Positions 15,818-23,949 of a stretch of 45,440 bases of DNA are shown here, piece by piece (the first letter of the stretch is position 1; every line of letters begins with the position of its first letter). A model generated the notes under the pieces. That model saw only the letters and a list, made by a program, of their open reading frames with translations, was not told where the DNA came from and ran no database searches. Origin of the DNA: Bacillota bacterium (lineage in GTDB: Bacteria; Bacillota; Clostridia; Christensenellales; CAG-138); NCBI GenBank assembly GCA_023400985.1, contig JAEXEN010000002.1, positions 1 to 45,440 of the forward strand. Reading direction: 5' to 3'. A program made the translations under genes and the position numbers.

Positions 15818-17229
15818 CTAATACCCCAGGTTTCTGTCGATAACGCTGCCGTCCATGGCGTTGACCGTCAAAAGGCTTTCCTCTGGATCGTCGATCACGT
15901 CGCCGTTTGCGCCCGTTATAACGCCGAAGAAATCCCATACGGGCGCCATGAGGCCGCTGCCGTTTTGGTTTTGCTCCGTAATGCGGGCATAGCCGAAACG
16001 GACCTCCGTTATTTTGACCTCGGCTTCTATCCCGGCGTTTCTCACGGGGTACATTTTTTCAAACACCGCCGCCGCTTCGGCAAAGCTCAGAAGGCTGGCG
16101 TTTTCCACCACGGTTTCCCGGTTTCATACGACGCCTCCCACCAAAGCCCCACGATGCCCCTGTCGTTCACATAAAATGTCAGCGCCTCATAACGCCACGG
16201 TATGCTCGTTCTGCCCTCTATCATCACATCGTCCGTCGCATTCGTATAGGTAACGGGTATGTCTTCGAACGCGCGGGTATATTGGAGCGTCCAACAGCAG
16301 CGCGCGGGGCTGCTGCCGTCCCAGCTTTCGCCGCCGTATTTCAAAAAAGCGGAATAGAATTGCATGGAGCTTTGCCCAAGCTTTTCGATCCATGCATCGC
16401 AGAGCTTCCTCGCATCCTCCGCCAAAATATTCGGTTCCGCAGCGCCGGAAACATCGGGGTTTTTGAGCCGGTACGTATTTTGTTTCAGTTCGTAGCCCAT
16501 CATCGCAAAGCCGATATCCGCCGCATCGTTTTGGTAATAGAGGGCGCGCGAGTTGCCGGTTCCCTCGCCGTTGGAAACTTGTATGCATTCATACCCCCAC
16601 GCATCAGAATAACCATTGCCTTCGGAAACGTAAAGCCCGCCTTCCAACGCTTTGAATTCGCCGGAGATGGGCGCCGTGGCAGGCGCATCCTTCGCGGCGG
16701 CATATTGCTTCGTAAGCGAGTCGAGATAAGCCTGCATCCATTGCTCCCACGTCATGGCCTTGCCGCCGCCATAGTATGTCATGCCCGCGTCTTGCGCAGT
16801 AGGGCCTTGCGCAAGCCTTTCCTTCGTTTCCGTGATCTGGCGCAAGATCGCATCCTGCGTGGCGGCGGCCTCATAGGGGTCGTACATATCGGCATGCGTC
16901 AGGCTTTGAAGCAAAGCATATGCCTGCTCCTGCGATATTTTCGCGGATGTAGCGCGCACGATGGGCACTTTTTGCGCATCGGGTACCAGAACGGCGGCCT
17001 CCGCCGTAACGTGTATTAACCCGTCCGCACCCGTGAACGACGCGCGGTAAACCTCCGGCGCACCGAGCCTCTCGCGCAAGCTTCCCGATACATCCCCCTC
17101 TTTCGCCTTCCCGATCAGCGCTTCGAGCTCCTTCCCGACAACGATATCCTCGCTTGGCGTTTGTTGACAACCGGCAAGCATGCTTGCAAGAAGAAGTACT
17201 GCAAGGAACACACATGCGATTTTCTTCAT
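15818..17229 (-). pseudogene. DUF6034-like lipoprotein G, broken by a one-base frameshift
   Basis: It starts ATG at 17229 after GAGGAGG: MKKIACVFLAVLLLASMLAGC (Cys21), then QQTPSEDIVVGKELEAL. The first frame runs through FYVNDRGIVGLWWEASYETG and then goes off into KPWWKTPAF and a stop. The second frame supplies the expected continuation ETVVENASLLSFAEAAAVFEKM, then VRFGYARITEQNQNGSGLM, APVWDFFGVI and LLTVNAMDGSVIDRNLGY. Adding one G to the GGG run (CCC at 16117-16119 on the plus strand) joins the frames perfectly. Either a recent mutation (or phase-variable homopolymer slip) or a sequencing error; everything else in the gene is intact. Confidence 0.8.
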
Positions 17230-17239
17230 CTATGCCTCC

Positions 17240-18637
17240 TCAATATCCAAGGCCGCGGTCGATGATGCTGCCATCAATGGCGTTGATGGTGAGCAGCGGA
17301 ATTTTACTTGTGGAATCGGATGTTCCGTCCTCATAGGTAAACGTCCTCGTCCCGTAAAAATTCCAAACAGGGATGAGAAGCCCCATTTTTTCAGCATATT
17401 GCTCAACGACGCGCATGGTTTCAAGTTTAACATCGCTAACGTCGCACGCAAGCGTTTTTATACCTTGCGCCTGATACTCATAGGTCACAAACATCATCCT
17501 GCCGAAAATCTCCTGAATGTCTGAAAACGGCATAAGCGCGCTGTTACCCACCACGCTTTCGGCGATATCGATCGGCGCCTCCCATCTGACGCTTTTTATG
17601 CCTGCATCATCGACCGTGACGGAAAAAAGCTCATAAGCCCACCCGGCGGCATACCCTGCTTCGCTTTCTTCCTTGTAGGACGAGCCGAGGATAAATGCCG
17701 AAGGAATGTCGCCCACGATCCGCGTACAATAGAAAGAGTAATAAACCTCTCCGTCCTTCACATCAAGTGTGGCGACGGCAGGCGCAAATGGCAAACCTGT
17801 ATCGAAAAAAAAAGCAGAAACCTTTTGCGCAGCCGCTCGCGGTGACAGCGCTAAGTTGCCCGCCCGTTCCGGCACAGTGTCATCGTTAAGCGCGACCTCA
17901 TACCTTTCGACCTTTGGCTGCCCCTCCGACATCATGTCAAGCGATCTATGGAATTCAAACCCGGCGCCGCGCGCACCGTTTTCATCTTCATAGGGATTTT
18001 GAACGGCAAAGCGCATCACGCCATCCGCACTCTCAGCCTGAACGCCCACATACGGCGTCTTTTTGTCGCTGCCGTATTCGGTCATATACAGCGGCCTTAA
18101 AGTCCCGTCAACGGGCGTTCGCCCCCTCTCCTCCGGCGCTTCGGCATAAATGCGCTCGAAATAATCGATCAAAAATTGTAAATACGCTGTTCTGTCTTCA
18201 TTGTCCGCCCTTTCAAGGGACGCTCTCGCCGCAATGATCGACGTTTCGATCTCGGATTTTGTCATTTCCTGCGAGAGATAAAACATCTCCGTATCCCCCA
18301 CAAGTTCCCGCCAAAGCGCGCTCACCTGCTCCTGTGAAAAACCGCCCGCTTTCACGCGGAGTATGCTCATCTCACCGCCCTCCGGCACGGTCACCGCCGC
18401 GTGCATGCGGACCGTCACCTTGCCTTCTGTGCGTTCATATTGAAGTGCCTCCGGGGCCAGCGTTTTTTCGCGCAAGGGAAGCCCCGCCTCTTCAGGCGCC
18501 GCGGTCTCCTGCGCCTTCTCTATCATCGCCTCGTTGTTTTTCCCAATAACGATATCCTCGTTTGGCGTTTTCTGGCAACCCGAAAGCGCGCTTGCGAAAA
18601 GAAGCGCGGCAACAAACATGCAGATGTTCTTTTTCAC
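17240..18637 (-). CDS. DUF6034-like lipoprotein H (first in the first module)
   Basis: The start is the GTG at 18637, placed 5 nt after GGGGGAG, giving a signal peptide of KKNICMFVAALLFASALSGC (Cys21 counting the initiator). An ATG at 18658 lies almost at the predicted transcription start and has no ribosome binding site. The mature protein begins QKTPNEDIVIGKNNEAMIEK. Landmarks: EMSILRVKAGGFSQEQVSAL, LALSPRAAAQKVSAFFFDTG, LFSVTVDDAGIKSVRWEAPI, ALMPFSDIQEIFGRM, KLETMRVVEQYAEKMGLLIP, VWNFYGTRTF and LLTINAIDGSIIDRGLGY. It heads the H-G-F-E operon and its promoter has the GGTAAC direct repeat shared with vanY and the neighbouring regulator. Biochemical function unknown. Confidence 0.86.
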   Translation of the reverse strand: MKKNICMFVAALLFASALSGCQKTPNEDIVIGKNNEAMIEKAQETAAPEEAGLPLREKTLAPEALQYERTEGKVTVRMHAAVTVPEGGEMSILRVKAGGFSQEQVSALWRELVGDTEMFYLSQEMTKSEIETSIIAARASLERADNEDRTAYLQFLIDYFERIYAEAPEERGRTPVDGTLRPLYMTEYGSDKKTPYVGVQAESADGVMRFAVQNPYEDENGARGAGFEFHRSLDMMSEGQPKVERYEVALNDDTVPERAGNLALSPRAAAQKVSAFFFDTGLPFAPAVATLDVKDGEVYYSFYCTRIVGDIPSAFILGSSYKEESEAGYAAGWAYELFSVTVDDAGIKSVRWEAPIDIAESVVGNSALMPFSDIQEIFGRMMFVTYEYQAQGIKTLACDVSDVKLETMRVVEQYAEKMGLLIPVWNFYGTRTFTYEDGTSDSTSKIPLLTINAIDGSIIDRGLGY

Positions 18638-18667
18638 AGACACTCCCCCGTTTTTCATTCTGCCTCC

Positions 18668-18711
18668 ATTATGGCGGCCGGGTTGCGAAATGTCGTTACC
18701 GAAACATTACC
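18668..18711 (-). promoter_or_regulatory. Promoter of lipoproteins H-G-F-E with 11-bp direct-repeat activator site
   Basis: Plus-strand GTTACC (18695-18700) and ATTACC (18706-18711) are 11 bp apart. On the minus strand they read GGTAAT-N5-GGTAAC, then 21 nt to the -10 box CATAAT (18673-18668). The spacing is identical to that of the vanY promoter. The 5' leader would be about 24 nt with the ribosome binding site at its centre. Confidence 0.7.
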
Positions 18712-18716
18712 GTTTT

Positions 18717-20087
18717 TTACGAGGGAAATTCTATGCGTACCGTTGTGCCTTTGCCGACCTCGCTTTCTATGTGCAGCTTGGCGCTGTGCGCCGCAGCAAT
18801 CTCCTTCACGAGCGCGAGCCCGAGGCCCGTGCCGCCCTTCTTTTTGCCGCGGGAACGGTCCACCATATAAAAGGGCTCCGAAACCCGTTGAAGCTCATTT
18901 TCGGGGATGCCGCAGCCGTGGTCCTCCACCTCGATAAAGTTCTCCCGGGCGAGGAGCACGATCTCCTGGCCCGCCTGAGAGGCCTTACTTGCGTTATCCA
19001 CGAGGTTCACAATGAGCGACTGCATAAGGTCGATATCCATTTTGAATGTTTCGCCGCCGCATTCGGTTTTAAGCGGCGTATTCCGCTTTCCGAGCATTTC
19101 GGCGGCGCTTTCCTTTGCCCTTTCAAACAACTTTTGTACGGGCTCTTTTTTTAGCTCGATCTGTCCCTCCACGGTAATGAGCTTTAAAAGCTTCTGCGTA
19201 AGCCTCTCAAGCCATCTGCATTGGCTCTGTAAATGGGAAAGCGACGCCTGTCGGGTATCTTCCTCCATATAAGCGTTCTCCAAAAGATCGGCGTGCAAAA
19301 GCATGGTCGTGAGCGGCGTTTTGAACTCGTGCGTCACACCGCCGATAAACAGCCGCTGACGCTGCGCGACCTCCGTAAGCTCACCGATGCGCGTTTCCAC
19401 GGCCCCCGCCATGGCGTTGAAGTCTGCGGCAAGCTCACCCACTTCGTCGCGCGAGCGAATATCCGCCCGCTTTTCGTACCCGCCTTGCGCGATTTCCCGC
19501 GCGGTTCGGCGGAGCCTTTCGAGCGGGCGCATGGCGCGGCGCACAAAAAAGAGGCTTAAAAGCGTACCGAACGCGATAAGCCCCGAGCCGATGCCGATGA
19601 ACCGAAACAGCATTTCCCTTATCCCCGCATAGACGGAAGTAATATCCTCCACCACATATACGCGGTAGTTTTGGCTTTTCACGTTTACGGTGCTTCCCAC
19701 GATGAGGATGTTCCTGCCGTCGATATCGCCGGTATAGATTTGTTGGGTGTAATCGTCGTTAAAAGACAGATGCTCCGCAGGGTCGAGCGCGACCTCGGAA
19801 TAAACGGTTTCCTCCCCTTGCTGCAAAACGGACGCAGAATCCGCAAAGCGCATAAAGCAGTATTTGACGAGCGAATAAGTGGTTGTGGGCAGGTCCTCGT
19901 TTTGAGAGTAATAACCCGCCATTTCGGAAAACGAAGATGCGAGCGCCGCCTCTTTTTCCTTGGCGTACCGGTAAGTCTCTGCCAGAATGGCGCTTCTGGC
20001 CTGCAGCAGCAAAAGCGTGCTGCAGGCCGCGACGACGGCGACGAGCACCCCGCAGCAGATGAGAGACAGTTTTTGCCAAAGCTTCAT
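18717..20087 (-). CDS. Sensor histidine kinase (first module)
   Basis: A 456-aa kinase: membrane helix at about 8-30, extracellular sensor region of about 130 aa, second membrane helix at about 160-182, HAMP (RPLERLRRTAREIAQGGYEK), HisKA with His253 in GGVTHEFKTPLTTMLLHADL, then HATPase_c with NLVDNASKAS, EDHGCGI and GGTGLGLALVKEIA. It overlaps the stop of its response regulator by 4 bp. The closing PFYMVDRSRGKKKGG resembles PFYRVDKSRSRKLGG of the second kinase. With its regulator and the site upstream of vanY it looks VanRS-like in role; the signal sensed cannot be read from the sequence. Confidence 0.93.
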   Translation of the reverse strand: MKLWQKLSLICCGVLVAVVAACSTLLLLQARSAILAETYRYAKEKEAALASSFSEMAGYYSQNEDLPTTTYSLVKYCFMRFADSASVLQQGEETVYSEVALDPAEHLSFNDDYTQQIYTGDIDGRNILIVGSTVNVKSQNYRVYVVEDITSVYAGIREMLFRFIGIGSGLIAFGTLLSLFFVRRAMRPLERLRRTAREIAQGGYEKRADIRSRDEVGELAADFNAMAGAVETRIGELTEVAQRQRLFIGGVTHEFKTPLTTMLLHADLLENAYMEEDTRQASLSHLQSQCRWLERLTQKLLKLITVEGQIELKKEPVQKLFERAKESAAEMLGKRNTPLKTECGGETFKMDIDLMQSLIVNLVDNASKASQAGQEIVLLARENFIEVEDHGCGIPENELQRVSEPFYMVDRSRGKKKGGTGLGLALVKEIAAAHSAKLHIESEVGKGTTVRIEFPS

Positions 20088-20755
20088 CTTCTGTGTTCCT
20101 CCAGCCGATAGCCGAGCTTGGATATGGTTTTAATCTCGTCGCTCAAGCCTAGCTTTTTGCGGAGGTTGGCTATGCGCACATCCACTGTTCGCATATCGCC
20201 GAACCAATTCGCACCCCATACCTCGTTGAGGATGCGCTCGCGCGGCACGGTGCGGTTTTTGTTTTTTAAAAGAATGGCGAGCACGTCGAATTCGAGCGGC
20301 GAAAGCTCTACCTCCCGCCCGCACTTTACCACCGTTCGGTTTTCAAGATCGGCCGTAATATCGCCCAAGCGGTATACGCGGTTGAGCTTGCCGGTGCGCT
20401 CAAGCACCTTTTCGATGCGCACAAGGAGCGTCACCACCTCGAAGGGTTTTACGATATAATCCTCCGCACCGCCGCGAAGCCCCCTGATTTCGGAGGCGGA
20501 ATCCGTTTTTGCGGTGATGTAAATAACGGGAATATTGTATTTTTCCATATCGTCGAACAAAGAAAAGCCGTCGCGCCCGGGCAGCATGATATCGAGTATC
20601 GAAAGGTCAAAGGAATGGTCGTTTTCGAGATATCGGGCCGCTTCGCCGCCATCGTCGAACACGGCGTATTCATAGCCGGAATATTGCAGATGGAGCGCCA
20701 CCGCGTCCGAAATGCCCTTATCGTCCTCCACGATGAGTATCCTGTTTGCCGCCAT
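20084..20755 (-). CDS. OmpR/PhoB-family response regulator (first module)
   Basis: A 223-aa regulator. Receiver: VEDDKG with the acidic pocket, phospho-acceptor Asp55 in LDIMLPGRDG, YITAK and VKPFE. Effector: LSPLEFDVLAILLKNKNRTV, ILNEVWGANWFGD, MRTVDVRIANLRKKLGL, KLGYRLEEHRR. The ATG at 20755 follows a GGGGG motif. It is probably self-regulated: its own upstream region contains the GTTACC-N5-GTTACC repeat found before lipoprotein H and vanY. The predicted regulon is therefore this regulator and kinase, the H-G-F-E lipoproteins and the D,D-carboxypeptidase. Confidence 0.94.
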   Translation of the reverse strand: MAANRILIVEDDKGISDAVALHLQYSGYEYAVFDDGGEAARYLENDHSFDLSILDIMLPGRDGFSLFDDMEKYNIPVIYITAKTDSASEIRGLRGGAEDYIVKPFEVVTLLVRIEKVLERTGKLNRVYRLGDITADLENRTVVKCGREVELSPLEFDVLAILLKNKNRTVPRERILNEVWGANWFGDMRTVDVRIANLRKKLGLSDEIKTISKLGYRLEEHRR

Positions 20756-20762
20756 AAAAATA

Positions 20763-20805
20763 CCCCCGCCGATTTGTGATATTATCAGTTTATCACAAAC
20801 GGGGG
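20763..20805. terminator. Inverted repeat between lipoprotein and response regulator genes (terminator or operator)
   Basis: CCCCCG (20763-20768) and CGGGGG (20800-20805) flank perfect arms TTTGTGATA (20773-20781) and TATCACAAA (20791-20799). On the minus strand the hairpin is followed directly by TATTTTT, so read-through transcripts from the lipoprotein gene at 20855 could terminate here. The 3' arm is also the GGGGG ribosome binding site of the response regulator. The predicted start of the regulator's own transcript falls inside the repeat, so only read-through RNA could form the full hairpin. Confidence 0.5.
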
Positions 20806-20831
20806 AGCAAAAAAGTTACCGTTCTGTTACC
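20788..20831 (-). promoter_or_regulatory. Autoregulated promoter of the first response regulator
   Basis: Plus-strand GTTACC at 20815-20820 and 20826-20831, 11 bp apart (minus-strand GGTAAC-N5-GGTAAC). Twenty to 21 nt further along the minus strand lies GATAAA/ATAAAC as the -10 box (about 20794-20788). The layout matches the vanY and H promoters, although the -10 box is weaker. Confidence 0.6.
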
Positions 20832-20854
20832 AAATCGGGTGTTTATTCGTTCCT

Positions 20855-21406
20855 TTATTTCGGCCAGACGCCCAAACCCTCGTCGTATTCGAGCGTAAAA
20901 TCCATGAGCGTGAGCGTCATATCGGTGTTGATCTGCGCGTAAACGGTGTTTTCACCGGGCTGCAAAATCAAAACATACTGTCCATCCTGCGTTTGGAGCT
21001 TACCGGAGGCCACAGTCTCCCCGCCCTCTTCAAACACGATATCCACCGCGCATACGAGAGGTTCGGGATAGCTGTTCACCGCGACCGCATCCATGAAGGT
21101 ATCGTTGAATTGCTCGTACACCTGAATGTTTTGAAACGTAAGGTATTGCTCATAGTGTTCGGGCGAAGCGATCAAAATGCCCAGAGCGTCGTAACCGCCG
21201 ACGAGCTTTTGCGGCGGCGGCGTCAGCGTGGGCGGCGAGGTCGGCAAGGGAGTCGGCGTCGGTGTGACGGTCGGCACGGGTGTCGGCGTCGGCGTCGGCG
21301 CGAGCGTGACCGCCGGGTTTAAGACCGGACGCGACGAAACGCAGGCGCACAGCAAAAGGGATGCCGCCGCAAGAGCGCACAGTGCGAGCGGTTTTACTTT
21401 ACCCAT
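20855..21406 (-). CDS. Lipoprotein with Thr-Pro-rich linker
   Basis: About 183 aa. Start ATG at 21406: GKVKPLALCALAAASLLLCAC is a signal peptide with a lipobox ending at a cysteine, followed by a ~40-residue low-complexity linker of repeated TPTP units (TPTPTPVPTVTPTPTPLPTS) that would span the cell wall. A C-terminal domain of ~115 aa follows (LVGGYDALGILIASPEHYEQ to DFTLEYDEGLGVWPK) that looks like a small beta-sandwich. I do not recognise the domain. It is coupled to pncB (1-bp gap). A similar Pro/Thr linker occurs in the M14 peptidase at 35450. Confidence 0.75.
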   Translation of the reverse strand: MGKVKPLALCALAAASLLLCACVSSRPVLNPAVTLAPTPTPTPVPTVTPTPTPLPTSPPTLTPPPQKLVGGYDALGILIASPEHYEQYLTFQNIQVYEQFNDTFMDAVAVNSYPEPLVCAVDIVFEEGGETVASGKLQTQDGQYVLILQPGENTVYAQINTDMTLTLMDFTLEYDEGLGVWPK

Positions 21407-21407
21407 T

Positions 21408-22838
21408 TTATCCACGGTTCGCCCAGATGAGGCGTTTTCGCAAGTCATACAGCTTGTCCGAAATATCCACCTTGTATACATGCGGGTTCAGAAGGCGCTT
21501 TGTCTCCTCCCAGAAGGTTTTCAATTCCCGTTTGTTGTATTCGCGCGCCTCGAGTACGCAGGGCGCCGTATACACCTGTTTCCCGTCCACAAATATAGGC
21601 ACGAGCAGTTCGCGGATGCTGAAATCGGTGATCGTCATGGTCTTGTAGGTCTGCTCGGGATGATAGAGCTTCAAGGGCCTCGAGGTATCGAAGGTCTCCT
21701 CGTCGAGCGTGATGAGGTCCGCGATCGCCATGCCGTTAAAGTTATTGTAAAACCTTAGCACCTTTTTATAGCCCGGGTAAGTCACTTTCTCGGCGTTCTC
21801 CGAAAGTTTTATTTTGGGCACGGTCACGCCGTTCACGATCTCGGCGGAAAGCTTGTATACGCCGCCCAGAGCGGGATTGTCGTAGGAGGTGATGAGCCGC
21901 GTGCCCACGCCCCAAACGTCGATGCGCGCACCCTCGGCTTTGAGGTTGTGGATCACCGTCTCGTCGAGGTCGCTCGAAGCGAATATTTTCGCTTCGGTAT
22001 GCCCTGCGTCGTCGAGCATCTTACGCGCCTTTTTGGAAAGGTACGCGAGGTCGCCTGAATCGAGGCGTATGCCCAGCGGTTTATAGCCCTCTGTTTTGAG
22101 CTCGTCAAATACCTTGATGGCGTTTGGCACGCCGCTTCTCAAGGTATCGTAGGTATCCACTAGAAGCAGGCACGAATCGGGGAACGTATCGGCATAGGCG
22201 CGGAAGGCTGAAAGCTCGTCGGGGAAGCTCATCACCCAGCTATGGGCGTGCGTTCCCTTCACGGCGATGCCGTAAAGCTGACCAGCAAGCACATTGCTCG
22301 TGGAATCGCACCCGCCCACGATGGAAGCGCGCGCGCCGAGCGTGCCGGCATCCGGCCCTTGCGCACGGCGCAAGCCGAATTCGAGCACGGCATCATCCTG
22401 CGCGGCATACACCACGCGGCTCGCCTTGGTGGCGATGAGCGTTTGATGGTTCACAAGGTTGAGAAGCGCCGTTTCGATAAGCTGTGCTTCCATGATGGGC
22501 GCCTTTACGCGAACGATGGGTTCATACGGGAACACGAGCGTTCCCTCCTGCATCGCGTACAGCTCGCCCGTGAAGCGGAGTTCCTTCAGTTCCTTCAAAA
22601 ACGCCTCGTCAAACAGGTTCAGCGTGCGAAGGTAGCTTATATCGTCGTCGGTAAAGTGCAAGGAATTGATATACTCGATCACAGAGGCTGTCCCGGCCAT
22701 GACCGCATAGGAGCTGTATTCCGTGGTGTTGCGGAAAAACAGGTCGAACACGGCGATGTTTTTGGTCATTCCATGTTTGAAATAACCGTACATCATCGTA
22801 AGCTGGTACAAGTCCGTCATCATGGTAAGGTTTTGCAT
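21408..22838 (-). CDS. pncB: Nicotinate phosphoribosyltransferase
   Basis: A 476-aa cytoplasmic enzyme of NAD salvage: nicotinate + PRPP (+ ATP) to nicotinate mononucleotide. The N-terminus MQNLTMMTDLYQLTMMYGYF and the following VFDLFFRN are characteristic. Central motifs include EFGLRRAQGPDAG, the conserved histidine region GTHAHSWVMSF, LVDTYDTLRSGVPNAIKV, GIRLDSGDLAYLSKKAR and FASSDLDE, with VWGVGTRLITS near the C-terminal third. Length is normal. It lies 2 bp after lgt, so the two are probably co-transcribed; no functional link between them is evident. Confidence 0.95.
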   Translation of the reverse strand: MQNLTMMTDLYQLTMMYGYFKHGMTKNIAVFDLFFRNTTEYSSYAVMAGTASVIEYINSLHFTDDDISYLRTLNLFDEAFLKELKELRFTGELYAMQEGTLVFPYEPIVRVKAPIMEAQLIETALLNLVNHQTLIATKASRVVYAAQDDAVLEFGLRRAQGPDAGTLGARASIVGGCDSTSNVLAGQLYGIAVKGTHAHSWVMSFPDELSAFRAYADTFPDSCLLLVDTYDTLRSGVPNAIKVFDELKTEGYKPLGIRLDSGDLAYLSKKARKMLDDAGHTEAKIFASSDLDETVIHNLKAEGARIDVWGVGTRLITSYDNPALGGVYKLSAEIVNGVTVPKIKLSENAEKVTYPGYKKVLRFYNNFNGMAIADLITLDEETFDTSRPLKLYHPEQTYKTMTITDFSIRELLVPIFVDGKQVYTAPCVLEAREYNKRELKTFWEETKRLLNPHVYKVDISDKLYDLRKRLIWANRG

Positions 22839-22840
22839 GG

Positions 22841-23878
22841 TTACTTTCCCTCGCCATCGGCGGGTTCATCATCGGTAGTTCCGTCAGCCTCGGAACGGTC
22901 AAGACCGTTTCCTACGGAGGGTTCGCCGTCGGCCGGGTTATCGGACGCGAATTCGGCGGTATCGGTTTCGCCGGTCTCGGAACGGTTTTGATCGTTCTCT
23001 TCGTCGGTCGCGTCGGTCGCGTCGGCCTTATCGGCTTCCTCAGCACCCTCGGCCACAACAAGCGGCAAAGGCCACATAAGCCGCCCGGTCTTTTTCTCTT
23101 TGATACGACGCACAACCAAGAAGATGAGTACGGCAACAAACACGACCGCGCTCAGGATCTGCGAAACGCGCACATCGCCGATCTTCAGGCTGTCGCCGCG
23201 CAGCCCCTCGATGAACATGCGTTCAAACGCGTACAAAAGCACGTAGGTAAGAAACGCATCGCCGTCATGCTTGAATTTTTTTCGGTTTGCCCATAGGAAG
23301 ATGAATACGATAAAGCACCATGCGGATTCGTAGAAGAAAGTCGCCATATGGTACGGGTTTTCGCAGAGCACTCCGTCAAAATAATGCAGCCCCTCGATTT
23401 TAACGGCAAACGGGAACCAGAGAAGCTCGCCGTTATTGATGGGCAGGCCGAAGGCTTCCTGATTGAAAAAATTGCCCCAGCGGCCGATCGCCTGCGCCAG
23501 CACAAGGCCCGGGGCGATACAGTCCACAAGCCGCAAAAAGCGGAGCTTCTTCTTTCGGGCGTAAATCAACACGCCCAGGAGGCCGCCGATCACCGCGCCA
23601 TAAATGGCGAGACCGCCTTCCCATACGTAAAGGATGGAGATAGGGTTTTTTAAATAATAATCGAGCTCAAAAGCCACATAGTAGAGCCTTGCGAACACCA
23701 CGCCGAGAGGTATCATCACAAGGCAGAGATCGATGATGGTATCCTCCGGCAGCTTTTTGCGCTTTCCCTCGCGCATGGCTAAAATCACCGCAAGGACGAT
23801 CCCAACCGCCATCAGCACGCCGTACCAGTAGATATCTTTTCCAAAGATATTGAACGCGACCCGATCGGGCATTTGCAT
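22841..23878 (-). CDS. lgt: Prolipoprotein diacylglyceryl transferase
   Basis: This integral membrane enzyme transfers diacylglycerol to the lipobox cysteine of prelipoproteins, the first step in maturing the many lipoproteins of this window. Seven membrane segments fit the family; signatures include YGVLMAVGIVLAVILAMREG, WEGGLAIYGAVIGGLLGVLI and the Lgt box IGRWGNFFNQEAFG. After the last helix (about residue 265) there is an unusual ~75-residue acidic, low-complexity tail (EEADKADATDATDEENDQ to TDDEPADGEGK), absent from typical Lgt proteins. The start at 23878 (MQMPDRVAFNIFGKDIYWYG) fits the family. Confidence 0.96.
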   Translation of the reverse strand: MQMPDRVAFNIFGKDIYWYGVLMAVGIVLAVILAMREGKRKKLPEDTIIDLCLVMIPLGVVFARLYYVAFELDYYLKNPISILYVWEGGLAIYGAVIGGLLGVLIYARKKKLRFLRLVDCIAPGLVLAQAIGRWGNFFNQEAFGLPINNGELLWFPFAVKIEGLHYFDGVLCENPYHMATFFYESAWCFIVFIFLWANRKKFKHDGDAFLTYVLLYAFERMFIEGLRGDSLKIGDVRVSQILSAVVFVAVLIFLVVRRIKEKKTGRLMWPLPLVVAEGAEEADKADATDATDEENDQNRSETGETDTAEFASDNPADGEPSVGNGLDRSEADGTTDDEPADGEGK

Positions 23879-23903
23879 AACCTATCCTCCCGCAAATAAA
23901 AAT

Positions 23904-23931
23904 GAGGCCGTTGTTATTATACAACAGCCTC
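23904..23931. terminator. Intrinsic terminator after the PBP2 gene
   Basis: GAGGCCGTTGT (from 23904) and ACAACAGCCTC (to 23931) form a hairpin with a short TATTAT loop and one internal mismatch. On the minus strand it is followed by ATTTTTATTTG, ending transcription of the PBP2 gene (stop at 23950) before lgt. Confidence 0.75.
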
Positions 23932-23949
23932 GGGGTTTTTACAAATTCA

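Noticed and set aside
20763..20805. Riboswitch upstream of the response regulator
   Set aside because: It is only a simple inverted repeat without conserved aptamer-like sequence; a terminator or operator explains it.
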